A DNA stretch of 64,000 nt from assembly GCF_900168195.1 (NCBI RefSeq), contig NZ_FUYX01000004.1, forward strand, positions 1 to 64,000. The letters are read 5' to 3'. This DNA is from Allobosea thiooxidans. GTDB taxonomy: Bacteria > Pseudomonadota > Alphaproteobacteria > Rhizobiales > Beijerinckiaceae. A model generated the notes under the pieces. The model made no database searches. It was not told where the DNA came from and saw only the letters and a program-made list of their open reading frames with translations. Positions 25,244-33,960 of the stretch are shown piece after piece. Each line of letters starts with the position of its first letter. Positions within the stretch are counted from its first letter, which is position 1. Both the position numbers and the translations under genes were made by a program.

Positions 25244-25495
25244 CGCCGGAGACGAAGCCGGGATAGTCGAAAGCGAATGTGGTGCGGGGGCGGACAAGTG
25301 CCGGCAACCTTTCCGATAACAGAGGAATGTCGGGGTGATTAGGGTTCGGGCCCGCCATGGTCAAGCGCCAGGCGAAGCCCCGGCCAGACAGGTTTCGTTC
25401 ATGAACAGTCGGTTATCGACGGCCGCAACCGTCAGGCTTGCGATGTTCGGGGCGAGCATTCGATGCGAGCCGACGGCCGGATAAAGGAGTAACCC

Positions 25496-25789
25496 ATGCT
25501 GACGACCCGCATCATTGCTGCCGCCTTCGGCGCTGCAACCTTGCTCGGTGCCGCTATCAGCAGCGCCCCCGCCTCGGCCACGCCGGCCTCCGCCGGCCTG
25601 CAGCCGATTTCGACTTCCGCCGGCGAGGCCGGCCTCGTCCAGCAGGTCTGGCACAGGGGCCGCCCGCATTATCGCGGCCATTACCACCGCCCCCGTCATT
25701 GGCATCGCCAGCGCTGCTGGACCGAGCACCGGCGGTTCTGGAACGGCCGGCACTGGGTGATGCGCCCGGTGCGCGTCTGCCGCCGCTGA
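25496..25789 (+). CDS. Small secreted His/Arg-rich protein, first of a tandem set
   Basis: 97 residues: a signal peptide ending near ASATPASA, then a mature His/Arg/Trp-rich region (HYRGHYHRPRHWHRQRCW) and the C-terminal block FWNGRHWVMRPVRVCRR. Two cysteines bracket the block and could form a disulfide. The start is fixed by AAGGAG seven bases upstream. The next gene is a paralogue sharing WNG..W.. RPVRVCR. The protein is exported; the His-rich region suggests metal or anion binding, but that is inference. Function unknown. Confidence 0.8.
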   Translation: MLTTRIIAAAFGAATLLGAAISSAPASATPASAGLQPISTSAGEAGLVQQVWHRGRPHYRGHYHRPRHWHRQRCWTEHRRFWNGRHWVMRPVRVCRR

Positions 25790-25933
25790 GGCAGGCCGAT
25801 CCGAACCGACGAGATGAAGACAAGCTGAACGGTGTGGTTTCGCGCCGTTCAGGTGAGAAGGCCTAGATTTCCCAGCAGGGACGACTTGCGATCCACCGGC
25901 CCGCACCGATGGCGCCAGATTATGGAGACGAAG

Positions 25934-26206
25934 ATGATCCGGACCACGCTCCTTGCAGCCACGGTGGCAGGCGCCCTTGGCGGCGTCGCCCTGATGGTGA
26001 TGCCCGCTGCCGCCGCTCCGATTGCGGCGCCGGCCGGCCAAACCGCGCAGGCCGGGCACGGACTGATCGAGCAGGCGCAGTATTACCGCGGCCCGCGCCG
26101 CTACTACGGCCCGCGCCCCTATTACCGCCCGCGCTGCTTCTGGTCGGAGCGCCGGGTCTGGAACGGCTGGCGCTGGGTGATCCGCCCGGTGCGCGTCTGC
26201 CGCTGA
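25934..26206 (+). CDS. Small secreted YYGP-type protein, second of a tandem set
   Basis: 90 residues with signal peptide MIRTTLLAATVAGALGGVAL ... AAA. The mature part starts near APIAAPAGQ and holds RRYYGPRPYYRP followed by CFWSERRVWNGWRWVIRPVR and VCR. It shares the WNG and RPVRVCR block with the gene before it and the YYGP units with the gene after it, so it is the intermediate form. The start at 25934 sits six bases after GGAG; an ATG four codons upstream is the alternative. Function unknown, periplasmic or surface location predicted. Confidence 0.78.
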   Translation: MIRTTLLAATVAGALGGVALMVMPAAAAPIAAPAGQTAQAGHGLIEQAQYYRGPRRYYGPRPYYRPRCFWSERRVWNGWRWVIRPVRVCR

Positions 26207-26341
26207 CGCGGCCGTATTGCGGCCATGATCGGGCCGCCAATGAAAACCAGCTGGACGGCGAATCCGCGCCGTTCGGCCCCAAGTTCCAAGGACGGCGTTC
26301 CGCAGGCAGAGGCCGCTGGCGCCATCTCACGGAGGATCCGA

Positions 26342-26644
26342 ATGTTCCGGACGATGCTTCTTACCGTCGCGACGGCAGGCACGCTGGGCGTGGCCGCCCT
26401 GAGCGCCTCCCCGGCCACCGCCGCTCCCATCGCACCCGTGCCGCTGGCCAGCGCCGCCGACGGCTTGGTCACGCAGGCCCAGTATTATGGTCCGCGCCGC
26501 TATTACGGCCCGCGGCGCTATTACGGCCCACCGCGCTATTACGGCCCGCGCTACTATGGTCCGCGCCGCTACTACGGCCCGCGGTTCTATGGTCCGCCGC
26601 CCCCGCCGCCGCTCTTCGCTCCGCCGCCGCGCTACTACTGGTAA
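26342..26644 (+). CDS. Small secreted protein with RYYGP repeats, third of a tandem set
   Basis: 100 residues: a signal peptide (MFRTMLLTVATAGTLGVAAL) ending near ATAAP, a linker like that of its neighbour (LVTQAQYYGPRRYYGP), then seven or so YYGP/FYGP units and a PPPPPLFAPPPRYYW tail. It has lost the cysteine-bearing C-terminal block of the first two paralogues. Such Tyr/Gly/Pro repeats suit an extended, sticky surface or cell-wall protein. The start at 26342 follows GGAGG. Its last ten bases overlap the convergent methyltransferase gene. Confidence 0.78.
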   Translation: MFRTMLLTVATAGTLGVAALSASPATAAPIAPVPLASAADGLVTQAQYYGPRRYYGPRRYYGPPRYYGPRYYGPRRYYGPRFYGPPPPPPLFAPPPRYYW

Positions 26645-27417
26645 GCCGCGAGGCGCGCCCGGCCGCGATGCACGGCGTCGCTCTCCGGGGTGAGACGGCC
26701 ATCGGGCCCATTGATCACGAAAGCCGGCAGCAACCCTGCCGGCTTTCTGCTGTTCAGGACCGCGGTGACGATGACGCGGATCGCGGGCCTGTCGGCGAGG
26801 CCATGGACCGGCCGGACCGTCACCGCGCCGAAGCCGGTGCCGAGCCCGGCGAGCAGGTCCGGCAGCGCCTCGGCCCGGTGGATCACCGCGAGCAGCCCGC
26901 CCGGTTTCAGCATGCGACGCGCGGCCCGCAGCCAGGCGGCGAGATCGCCCTCCGCGACATGGGCCGCCCTGCGATTGGGCGTCGGTGACGCGCGAGTCCC
27001 GCCCGCAGGGTAGAAGGGCGGGTTCATCGCCACCGCATCACAGGAGGCCGCCTCCAGCCCCGCCGCCGCCAACTCGGAGGCGGGCGCCGTGATATCGGCC
27101 GAGACGACCATGATGCGGCCGGCCAGGCCGTTCAGCTCCGCATTCCGGCGCGCCAGGGCGGCCAGCTCCGGATCGCGTTCGATCAGGGTGGCGCGCAGCC
27201 CCGGTCGCAGGCAGGCAGCGGCGAGCCCGACCGTGCCCACGCCCGCGCCGATATCCAGCAGCGCCCCGCCATCGAGTTCGGGCAAGGAGGCGGCGAGCAG
27301 GATCGCGTCGGTGCCGGCGCGATGGCCCTTGCGGGGCTGGCGCAGGATCAGGCGCCCGTCGAGCAGCCGGTCCTCGACGATCTCACCGAGGCCGGGGGCG
27401 GATTCCGCCTCATTCAT
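26635..27417 (-). CDS. TrmN6-type tRNA methyltransferase (N6-adenine, NPPF family)
   Basis: About 260 residues with a class I SAM-dependent fold. Motif I is LLDIGAGVGTVGLAAACLRP (about 55-75), the acidic loop is IERDPELAA, and the catalytic motif is DAVAMNPPFY (about 128-137), typical of the YfiC/TrmN6 enzymes that methylate A37 of tRNA1(Val). The start could be the ATG at 27417 or a TTG two codons earlier. It overlaps the upstream DUF2007 gene by a few bases. The target RNA cannot be proved from sequence. Confidence 0.85.
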   Translation of the reverse strand: MNEAESAPGLGEIVEDRLLDGRLILRQPRKGHRAGTDAILLAASLPELDGGALLDIGAGVGTVGLAAACLRPGLRATLIERDPELAALARRNAELNGLAGRIMVVSADITAPASELAAAGLEAASCDAVAMNPPFYPAGGTRASPTPNRRAAHVAEGDLAAWLRAARRMLKPGGLLAVIHRAEALPDLLAGLGTGFGAVTVRPVHGLADRPAIRVIVTAVLNSRKPAGLLPAFVINGPDGRLTPESDAVHRGRARLAAYQ

Positions 27418-27634
27418 CGCCAAGCTCGGCGCCGTAGCCGGCCTCGACCAGCAGCGCCCGGGCCCGGCGCTTGTCCGCCTCGCGCACCAGCAGGCGACGC
27501 GGAAAGGCGCCGATCATGCCCTCCAGCGCGCTGATGTGCTGGTCCGCGATCAGGCAGTCGAGCCCGGCGGATTCGAGCAGGGCCTCGACGGCGCCGAGCA
27601 GGACGAGGTCGTTGGTGCGCATGAGTTCGTGCAT
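27410..27634 (-). CDS. DUF2007 small protein
   Basis: 74 residues from MHELMRTNDLVLLGAVEALL, with the DUF2007 features LGAVEALLESAGLDCLIADQ and RRLLVREADKRRARALL. The family is annotated as putative signal-transducing or regulatory, with a ferredoxin-like fold (PII/ACT resemblance). Its end overlaps the start of the trmN6-like gene, so the two are co-translated. This pairing recurs in alphaproteobacteria and lies upstream of and divergent from the polyprenyl synthase gene. Function unknown. Confidence 0.8.
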   Translation of the reverse strand: MHELMRTNDLVLLGAVEALLESAGLDCLIADQHISALEGMIGAFPRRLLVREADKRRARALLVEAGYGAELGDE

Positions 27635-27883
27635 CGCGCCATGGAGCCTAAGCTGGCCGGTTTGCGCAAGGTGCGGCGTCGCGCCGGTTTGCAGGGGCTG
27701 GCGTCCCATGTCACGGTTGTGGCATGGCTCGGGCGCGCCGCCCCGGCGCCAGAGCCGGATCCGATGAGGTCGAGCCGACCTGGTCGGCGTATCCGTCTCT
27801 CATCGCAAGGTTGGGCCCATTCCGATCGGCTTACGGCGCAAGCCGACCGGAGCGGGCTCAGGAACTGACCCGGAGATCGTTCA

Positions 27884-28900
27884 GTGGGTATCGTCGTATC
27901 CCTCGAGGAACGGGAATCGAATCAGGCGAGCATCGAGCCGCTGGTCGGCCTGACGCGCGCCGACATGGAACGCGTCAACGCGATGATTTTGTCGCGGACC
28001 GGCTCCGACGTGACGATGATCCCCGAGGTCGCCAACCACCTGATCTCCTCGGGTGGCAAGCGCCTGCGGCCGATGCTGACGCTCGCCATGGCCAATCTCT
28101 GCGGCTACCAGGGCGAGGGTCACGTCAAGCTCGCGGCCTCGGTCGAGTTCATGCACACCGCCACCCTGCTGCATGACGACGTCGTCGACGAGAGCGACAT
28201 GCGCCGCGGCAAGCTCGCGGCCCGCATGCTCTGGGGCAACGAGGCGAGCGTTCTGGTCGGCGACTTCCTGCTCGGCCAGGCCTTCAAGATGATGGTCGAG
28301 GTCGGCTCGCTGCGTGCGCTCGACATCCTCTCCACCGCCGCGGCGGTGATCGCGGAAGGCGAGGTCTTCCAGCTTTCGGTCGCCAAGAACACCGAGACGA
28401 CCGAGGACGAGTATCTCGCGGTGATCCGCGGCAAGACGGCCGAACTCTTCGCCGCCGCCTGCGAGGTCGGGCCGGTGATCGCCGGTTCTTCCAAGGCCGA
28501 CGCAGCCGCCTGCCGCAGCTATGGCCTCAATCTCGGCATCGCCTTCCAGCTCATCGACGACGCGCTCGACTATGGCGGCGTCGCGGCCAAGCTCGGCAAG
28601 AACACCGGCGACGATTTCCGCGAGGGCAAGATCACCTTGCCCGTCGTGCTCTCCTTCCGGCGCGGCGGCGAAGCGGAGCGCGCCTTCTGGAAGCGCACGC
28701 TGCAGGACGGCGAGATCCGCGACGGCGATCTCGAGGAGGCGCAGGCGATCATGCGCCGCCATCGCGCGCTCGACGACACCATCGCCCGCGCCGAGCATTA
28801 TGCGAACATGGCCAAGGACGCGCTCGGCCTCTTCCCCGCCTCGCCGATGAAGCAGGCGCTCAACGCGGCCGTCGATTTCTGCGTCGCGCGGGCGCACTGA
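27884..28900 (+). CDS. ispB: All-trans polyprenyl diphosphate synthase (ubiquinone side chain)
   Basis: 338 residues with both Asp-rich motifs of long-chain prenyl synthases: LLHDDVVDESDMRRG (about 95-110) and QLIDDALDYGG (about 224-234). GGKRLRPML near residue 58 binds isopentenyl diphosphate. It probably makes decaprenyl or nonaprenyl diphosphate for ubiquinone; alphaproteobacteria usually have Q10. The start is a GTG at 27884 with CGGAGAT upstream. A hairpin at 28912-28934 follows. The next gene, ispE on the other strand, supplies precursors of the same pathway. Confidence 0.93.
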   Translation: MGIVVSLEERESNQASIEPLVGLTRADMERVNAMILSRTGSDVTMIPEVANHLISSGGKRLRPMLTLAMANLCGYQGEGHVKLAASVEFMHTATLLHDDVVDESDMRRGKLAARMLWGNEASVLVGDFLLGQAFKMMVEVGSLRALDILSTAAAVIAEGEVFQLSVAKNTETTEDEYLAVIRGKTAELFAAACEVGPVIAGSSKADAAACRSYGLNLGIAFQLIDDALDYGGVAAKLGKNTGDDFREGKITLPVVLSFRRGGEAERAFWKRTLQDGEIRDGDLEEAQAIMRRHRALDDTIARAEHYANMAKDALGLFPASPMKQALNAAVDFCVARAH

Positions 28901-28911
28901 GGCGAGCGAAT

Positions 28912-28934
28912 CCTTCTCCCCCAAGGGGAGAAGG
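28912..28934 (+). repeat. CCTTCTCCCC palindrome after ispB
   Basis: CCTTCTCCCC (28912-28921) and GGGGAGAAGG (28925-28934) form a perfect 10-bp stem with a CAA loop in the 60-base gap between convergent ispB and ispE. This exact type of palindrome is widespread in alphaproteobacterial intergenic regions. It may end transcription of one or both genes although no T-run follows. Confidence 0.7.
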
Positions 28935-28962
28935 AAAAGTCGCGATTCACTCGCAATGACGA

Positions 28963-29838
28963 TCAGCGAAAAACGGTCGGCTTGATCCACCAGCCCGGCC
29001 GCTCGCGCTGCAGCGCCTTTGCGGCTACGGCGCTGGCGCCGCAATCGTCGAACAGCGCGAAGCAGGTCGCGCCGGAACCGGACATACGGGCGAGCCGGCA
29101 TCCCGGCAGGCCGGAGAGACGCTCCAGCACCGCGTCGATCGCGGGAGCGACGCTGCGGGCCGGCGCTGCGAGATCATTCCCCGATGCGGCAAGCTTGCCG
29201 AGCAGTTCCGGCGCGGAGGTCGGAACCGTGCTGGACATGGTGCCGGCCGAGGCCAATCGCTGCCCGGGCGCAAGGCCGAGCGCGCGGAATACCGCCGCAG
29301 TTTCCACCGCCACGCCCGGATTGACCAGCACGGCGAAGAGCGGGGGCAGGCGCAGCTGCGGCCCGAGCCGTTCGCCGATCCCCGCCATCAGCCTTGTCCG
29401 CGAATCGAGGCAGACCGGGACATCGGCACCGACCCGCGCGGCGATGACGTGCAACAGCGGATCGGTCAGCGCGATGCCGTTCAGGCGGGCGAGCAGGCGC
29501 AGCGCCGCGGCCGCATCGGCCGAGCCGCCGCCGATCCCCGACGCCACCGGCAGCCGCTTGACGAGATGGAAGCGCCCGAGCCGCAGGCCGGGGCGCGCGG
29601 CCGCCAGCGCGCCGGCAGCGCGCAGGACGAGGTTGCCGTCATCCACGGCCAGCCCTTCGGCGCGCGGGCCCGCGATCGAGAGGGAGAGCGGCGCTCCGGG
29701 ATCCAGCGTCAGCAGGTCGCCGACGCCGGCGAAGGCGACGAGGCTTTCAAGCTCGTGATAGCCGTCGGCGCGCCGGCCCAGGACCCGCAGGTCGAGATTG
29801 ACCTTGGCGCGCGCGCGCGTCGTCAGCGGTAGAGCCAC
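28963..29838 (-). CDS. ispE: 4-diphosphocytidyl-2-C-methyl-D-erythritol kinase
   Basis: 291 residues of the GHMP kinase family. The N-terminal ARAKVNLDLRVLGRRADGYH motif carries the substrate Lys/Asn, the ATP loop is LPVASGIGGGSADAAAALRL (about 93-112), and MSGSGATCFALF is near 250. It phosphorylates CDP-methylerythritol in the MEP isoprenoid route. It is adjacent and convergent to ispB. Thirty-six bases separate it from the TPR-protein gene upstream, and the two are probably co-transcribed. Confidence 0.95.
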   Translation of the reverse strand: MALPLTTRARAKVNLDLRVLGRRADGYHELESLVAFAGVGDLLTLDPGAPLSLSIAGPRAEGLAVDDGNLVLRAAGALAAARPGLRLGRFHLVKRLPVASGIGGGSADAAAALRLLARLNGIALTDPLLHVIAARVGADVPVCLDSRTRLMAGIGERLGPQLRLPPLFAVLVNPGVAVETAAVFRALGLAPGQRLASAGTMSSTVPTSAPELLGKLAASGNDLAAPARSVAPAIDAVLERLSGLPGCRLARMSGSGATCFALFDDCGASAVAAKALQRERPGWWIKPTVFR

Positions 29839-29874
29839 GGCCGAACCCGCTCATCCCCGGCGAGGCAGCTCGCC

Positions 29875-31650
29875 TCAGCCGCCGTCCTTCTTGGCGTCGT
29901 CGACGGCGTTGGCGGAGGGGTCCTCCAGCCCGCGCTCGATCTTGCGCAGGATCTTGGGCAGGTCCTCGGGCTCGGGCTTGAGATCGCGGGCGTGGTTCCA
30001 CTGGAACTTCGCCTCGAGCTGCCGGCCGGTGCGCCAGTAGACGTCACCGAGATGATCGTTGATCACCGGGTCCGAGGGGCGCAGCTCCATGGCGCGCTCG
30101 ATCTCGCGCGAGGCGTCCTCGTAGCGGCCGAGGCGGTAATAGGCCCAGCCGAGCGAATCGATGATGTAGCCGTCACGCGGCCTGAGCTCGACGGCCCGGC
30201 GCAGCATGTCGAGCCCTTCGTCGAGCTTGAGGTGCTTGTCGACCAGCGAATAGCCGAGATAGTTCAGCACCAGCGCGCGCTCGCGCCCGAGCGGATCGGG
30301 CAAGAGCTCCAGCGCCTTGCGCAGATCGGCCTCGGCCTCCGGCCAGCGGTTGGTGCGCTCGCGCGCGATGCCGCGGAAATAGAACAGGTCCCAGTTGGCG
30401 CGGCCCGGCGAGGCGAGCTTCGCGATCGCCTTGTCATAGGAGGCGGCGGCTTCCGCGAACTGCTTGCGCGAGCGGTAGATGTTGCCGAGCGCGGAGAGCG
30501 CGTCGACATCGTCCGGCCGCTCGGCGATGACCTTCTCCAGATGCTTCACCGCCTCCTCGGGCTTGCCGAGGTTCTCCAGCGCGAGCCCGGCCTGGATTTC
30601 GGCATTCGGGCGCAGCGGCGAGGAGACCGGCATCTTCTCGTAGACGGCGACCGCGTCCTCGGGCTGGCGGGCGCGCTCGAGGATGTCGCCGAGCGTCAGG
30701 ATGGCGAGGTCGTGGCCGGGATCGAGATAGATCGCCATCCGCAGATAGAGCAGCGCGGCGGCCTCGTCGCCCTGGCGGTTGCCGGCGCTGGCGAGGCCGT
30801 AGAGCACCTCGGCTGCCCCCTGCTGCGCCGTCGAGATCTGGCGCGGCGGCGCCTCCTTCTTCGCCACCAGCGCCATGCCGTCGCGGATGACGGGGTGATT
30901 CGGCAGGAGGCGGTCGAAGGCGGCATAGGTTTCGGCTGCGCCGTTGAAATCGCCGCTGCGGGCCTGGAAACGCGCCCAGAGATCGACGAGCCGGAGAGTG
31001 GTCTTCTCGGCGTCATAAGCCGATTTCAGGCGTTTCTCGGCATCGGCCTTGCGGCCGGCGGCATCGAGGATCAGCCCGGCATGATAGTCGCGGAAGAGAT
31101 TATAGGACGGCTCGCCCTTGAGGCGTTCCAGCGTCTCGATCGCACGGCGGGAGTTGCCCGAGCCGAGATAGGACCAGGCCGAGAGCAGCGTCGCGGTGAT
31201 GTCGGCCGCGCGACCGCGTCCGCCGCGCTGGAGATGGTTGCGCGCCGTCTGGTAGCTCTTCTGCTTGATCGAGCGGATACCGATCACGAGCTGCGCCAGG
31301 CCGTTGCTCGGATCCTGCTGGATCAGCTTGTCGGCGGCGCGGAAGGCGTCGGACATCGAGCCATCGGCCAGGAAGGCGACGAAGGCCCGCTCCAGCAGGT
31401 CGTTGTTCTGCGGATCCTCGCGCACGGCCTCGCGCAGATAGACGGACGCCGCGCCGAGATCGCGCGAAGCGCCGGCGACGATGGCGGCGAGATAGTTGCC
31501 CTCGAGGCTGTCCCCCGGCTCCAGCGAATCGGCCGAGCGTGGCGCGGTGGCACCCTGGGCCGCAGCGGCCACCGGCAGAACCATCAACAGCGACAAGGCA
31601 GCAGCCGTACCGGAGGCACGCACCTTCTTCATAAATGTCACGACTGCCAT
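29875..31650 (-). CDS. Exported TPR-repeat protein
   Basis: About 590 residues with a signal peptide (hydrophobic stretch LSLLMVLPVAAAAQG) and at least ten tetratricopeptide repeats. Examples are YLREAVREDPQNNDLLERAF near the start and AVELRPRDGYIIDSLGWAYY, AMELRPSDPVINDHLGDVYW near the end. TPR solenoids are protein-protein scaffolds; this one is periplasmic or a lipid-free outer-membrane-associated protein. I prefer the ATG at 31650, although a GTG at 31665 and an ATG at 31632 are possible. It lies directly upstream of ispE on the same strand, and similar genes hold this place in related genomes. Its specific partner is unknown. Confidence 0.85.
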   Translation of the reverse strand: MAVVTFMKKVRASGTAAALSLLMVLPVAAAAQGATAPRSADSLEPGDSLEGNYLAAIVAGASRDLGAASVYLREAVREDPQNNDLLERAFVAFLADGSMSDAFRAADKLIQQDPSNGLAQLVIGIRSIKQKSYQTARNHLQRGGRGRAADITATLLSAWSYLGSGNSRRAIETLERLKGEPSYNLFRDYHAGLILDAAGRKADAEKRLKSAYDAEKTTLRLVDLWARFQARSGDFNGAAETYAAFDRLLPNHPVIRDGMALVAKKEAPPRQISTAQQGAAEVLYGLASAGNRQGDEAAALLYLRMAIYLDPGHDLAILTLGDILERARQPEDAVAVYEKMPVSSPLRPNAEIQAGLALENLGKPEEAVKHLEKVIAERPDDVDALSALGNIYRSRKQFAEAAASYDKAIAKLASPGRANWDLFYFRGIARERTNRWPEAEADLRKALELLPDPLGRERALVLNYLGYSLVDKHLKLDEGLDMLRRAVELRPRDGYIIDSLGWAYYRLGRYEDASREIERAMELRPSDPVINDHLGDVYWRTGRQLEAKFQWNHARDLKPEPEDLPKILRKIERGLEDPSANAVDDAKKDGG

Positions 31651-31868
31651 TCTCCCTCGGTCCACCGCCTCACCGCTCCGGGGCGCACTCTTCCAGCGGA
31701 CCGTGATCGCTCGCGTAGGCCGTCAAGATGGCGGTTTCCGGGCGAGCCGGCAAGCCGGGCTCCATGCGAATCGGCGAGGTTCGTAGCGGCGGCGCAACAG
31801 CAACCGAAATATGCCTGCCGTTGCTAACCACGTCAGAAAACAGCAGTCATCGTTCAACGATTCGGCCC

Positions 31869-31881
31869 TATATTCAGGCCG
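31869..31881 (+). promoter_or_regulatory. Probable -10 region of the mini-lipoprotein gene
   Basis: TATATT at 31869-31874 lies about 46 bases before the ATG at 31921 in an AT-rich stretch, the right place for a -10 box. I see no clear -35 hexamer at the right distance. Confidence 0.4.
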
Positions 31882-31920
31882 CTCGCAGTTCACGCAGCGC
31901 CTCATACTGGGAACATTCAA

Positions 31921-32031
31921 ATGAAAAAGATTGTTCTGAGCTTTGCCGCCGTCGCCCTTCTTGCCGGCTTCGCAGCCGGCTGCGCCAAGGACGAGCCCAA
32001 GCCGACCGCTCCGGTCGTCCGCAAGGGCTGA
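31921..32031 (+). CDS. Mini-lipoprotein of 36 residues
   Basis: The product begins MKKIVLSFAAVALLAGFAAG and ends CAKDEPKPTAPVVRKG. The lipobox FAAGC puts the lipidated Cys at position 21, leaving a 16-residue mature peptide rich in Lys, Pro and Asp. This is like the entericidin or small YgdI-type lipoproteins in layout. It has a -10 element upstream and a perfect terminator 20 bases after the stop, so it forms its own transcription unit. Function unknown; it is predicted to sit in the inner or outer membrane facing the periplasm. Confidence 0.75.
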   Translation: MKKIVLSFAAVALLAGFAAGCAKDEPKPTAPVVRKG

Positions 32032-32050
32032 TCATCCTTCCGCAGAAGAC

Positions 32051-32083
32051 AAAGGGCGCGCCGGCGGCGCGCCCTTTTCCTTT
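32051..32083. terminator. Strong bidirectional terminator
   Basis: AAAGGGCGCGCC (32051-32062) pairs with GGCGCGCCCTTT (32066-32077) around a GGC loop. T-rich sequence TTTTCCTTT follows on the plus strand and an A-run precedes the stem. It ends the mini-lipoprotein transcript and, from the other side, the ETF oxidoreductase transcript. Confidence 0.9.
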
Positions 32084-32107
32084 GCCCGAATGTGGCAGCG
32101 GCACCGA

Positions 32108-33787
32108 TCACATATTCGCGTAGCCTGGCCCGCCGCCGCCTTCCGGCACCGTCCAGGTGATGTTCTGGGCCGGGTCCTTGATGTCGCAGGTCTTGCAGTG
32201 GACGCAGTTCTGCGCGTTGATCACGAAGCGCGGATTGGTCTTCGCCTCGGCGTCGTCATAGACCACCTCGTAGACGCCCGCCGGGCAGTAGAGCCGGGCC
32301 GGCTCGCCATAAACAGGCAGGTTCTTCGCGATCGGGATCGAGGGATCGGTCAGCTTCAGATGCGCCGGCTGGTCTTCCTCATGATTGGTCGAGGACAGGA
32401 AGACCGAGGACAGCTTGTCGAACGAGATCTTGCCGTCCGGCTTGGGATAGGTGATCGGCGTGACCTCGGCGAGCGGCTTCAGCGTCGCGTAATCCGGCTT
32501 GCCGTGCTTGAGCGTGCCGAAGGGCGACCAGCCGAAGAGCTGGTTCAGCCACATGTCGATGCCGCCGAGCCCGATGCCGACGAGCGTGCCGAACTTCGAC
32601 CAGAGCGGCTTGACGTTGCGGACTCGCTTCAGGTCCTTGCCGATGGCGCTGTCGCGCCATTCGTTCTCGATCTCGACGACCTCGTCGTGGCTGCGGCCCG
32701 CCTGCAGCGCCGGCACGAGCTTCTCCGCCGCCAGCATGCCCGAGAGCACCGCGTTGTGGCTGCCCTTGATCCGCGGCACGTTGACGAAGCCGGCGGCGCA
32801 GCCGATCAGCGCGCCACCCGGGAAGGTCAGCTTCGGCACCGACTGGAAACCGCCCTCGGTGATGGCGCGCGAGCCATAGGAGATGCGCTTGCCGCCTTCG
32901 AAGGTGTCACGGATCAACGGGTGGGTCTTGAAGCGCTGGAACTCGTCGAAGGGCGAGAGCGTCGGGTTCTCGTAGTTGAGATGGACGACGAAGCCGACCG
33001 CGACGAGGTTGTCGTCGAAATGGTAGAGGAAGGAGCCCCCGCCGGTGCGGTTGTCGAGCGGCCAGCCGAAGGAGTGCTGGACGCGGCCCTTGTGGAACTT
33101 CTCCGGCTTGACCTGCCAGAGCTCCTTCAGGCCGATGCCGTATTTCTGCGGTTCGCGACCGGCGTCGAGGCCGTATTTCTTGATCGCGATCTTGGAGAGC
33201 GAGCCGCGCGCGCCCTCGCCCAGCAGCGTGTAGCGGCCGCGCAGCTCCATGCCGCGGGTGAAGCGGTCGGAGACCGTGCCGTCCTTGGCGATGCCCATGT
33301 CGCCGGTGGCGATGCCGGCAACCGAGCCGTCCTCATTGTAGAGCAGCTCGGCAGCGGCGAAGCCCGGATAGATCTCGACGCCCAGCGCCTCGGCCCGCCC
33401 CGCCAGGAACTTCGCCACCAGCCCGAGCGAGCCGACGAAGTTGCCGTGGTTGTTCATCAGCGACGGCATGCCGAAATTCGGCAAGCGGATGCCGTTCGGC
33501 TGGGTCAGGAAATAGAAGACGTCTTCCTTGACCTCGGTGGTCAGGGGACGCTCGGGATCTTGGCGCCAGTCCGGCACCAGCCGATCGAGGCCGATCGGGT
33601 CGATCACGGCGCCGGAAAGGATGTGGGCGCCGACCTCGGCCCCCTTCTCGACCACGACGACGGAGATGTTCTCGTCGAGCTGCTTCAGCCGGATCGCCGC
33701 GGCCAGACCTGCAGGGCCCGCACCGACGATGACGACGTCATAGTCCATGCTCTCGCGCGGTTCGCTCTGCGCTTCCTTCAGATCCAT
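32108..33787 (-). CDS. Electron-transfer flavoprotein:ubiquinone oxidoreductase
   Basis: 559 residues, the family length. The FAD-binding motif VVIVGAGPAGLAAAIRLKQ lies at residues 18-36, the quinone-binding and membrane-surface middle region includes YGIGLKELWQVKPEKFHKG, and the C-terminal 4Fe-4S site is CVHCKTCDIKDPAQNI near residue 532. It passes electrons from ETF (fatty-acid and amino-acid oxidation) to ubiquinone at the inner membrane. No etfAB genes are in the window. The gene stands alone between the terminator and the divergent uracil-DNA glycosylase. Confidence 0.97.
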   Translation of the reverse strand: MDLKEAQSEPRESMDYDVVIVGAGPAGLAAAIRLKQLDENISVVVVEKGAEVGAHILSGAVIDPIGLDRLVPDWRQDPERPLTTEVKEDVFYFLTQPNGIRLPNFGMPSLMNNHGNFVGSLGLVAKFLAGRAEALGVEIYPGFAAAELLYNEDGSVAGIATGDMGIAKDGTVSDRFTRGMELRGRYTLLGEGARGSLSKIAIKKYGLDAGREPQKYGIGLKELWQVKPEKFHKGRVQHSFGWPLDNRTGGGSFLYHFDDNLVAVGFVVHLNYENPTLSPFDEFQRFKTHPLIRDTFEGGKRISYGSRAITEGGFQSVPKLTFPGGALIGCAAGFVNVPRIKGSHNAVLSGMLAAEKLVPALQAGRSHDEVVEIENEWRDSAIGKDLKRVRNVKPLWSKFGTLVGIGLGGIDMWLNQLFGWSPFGTLKHGKPDYATLKPLAEVTPITYPKPDGKISFDKLSSVFLSSTNHEEDQPAHLKLTDPSIPIAKNLPVYGEPARLYCPAGVYEVVYDDAEAKTNPRFVINAQNCVHCKTCDIKDPAQNITWTVPEGGGGPGYANM

Positions 33788-33960
33788 CCTGCCCTCCGCC
33801 AGCAGCCCGCGCCGCAGTAATTAGTTTATATATGAACCATCTTACCGCCTCATTCAACGCGTGGCGGCTGCTCAGTCTGGAACCCCTCTATCCAAGCGCT
33901 CGTTCCATTTTGCAACTGCGTTGGCTCGCGGAGCGGCCTTGCAGCGTATAGGATGCGCCC

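Noticed and set aside
26470-26620. Possible CRISPR or tandem DNA repeat
   Set aside because: The repeats are short coding units for YYGP within an exported protein, with no spacers of even length and no cas genes.
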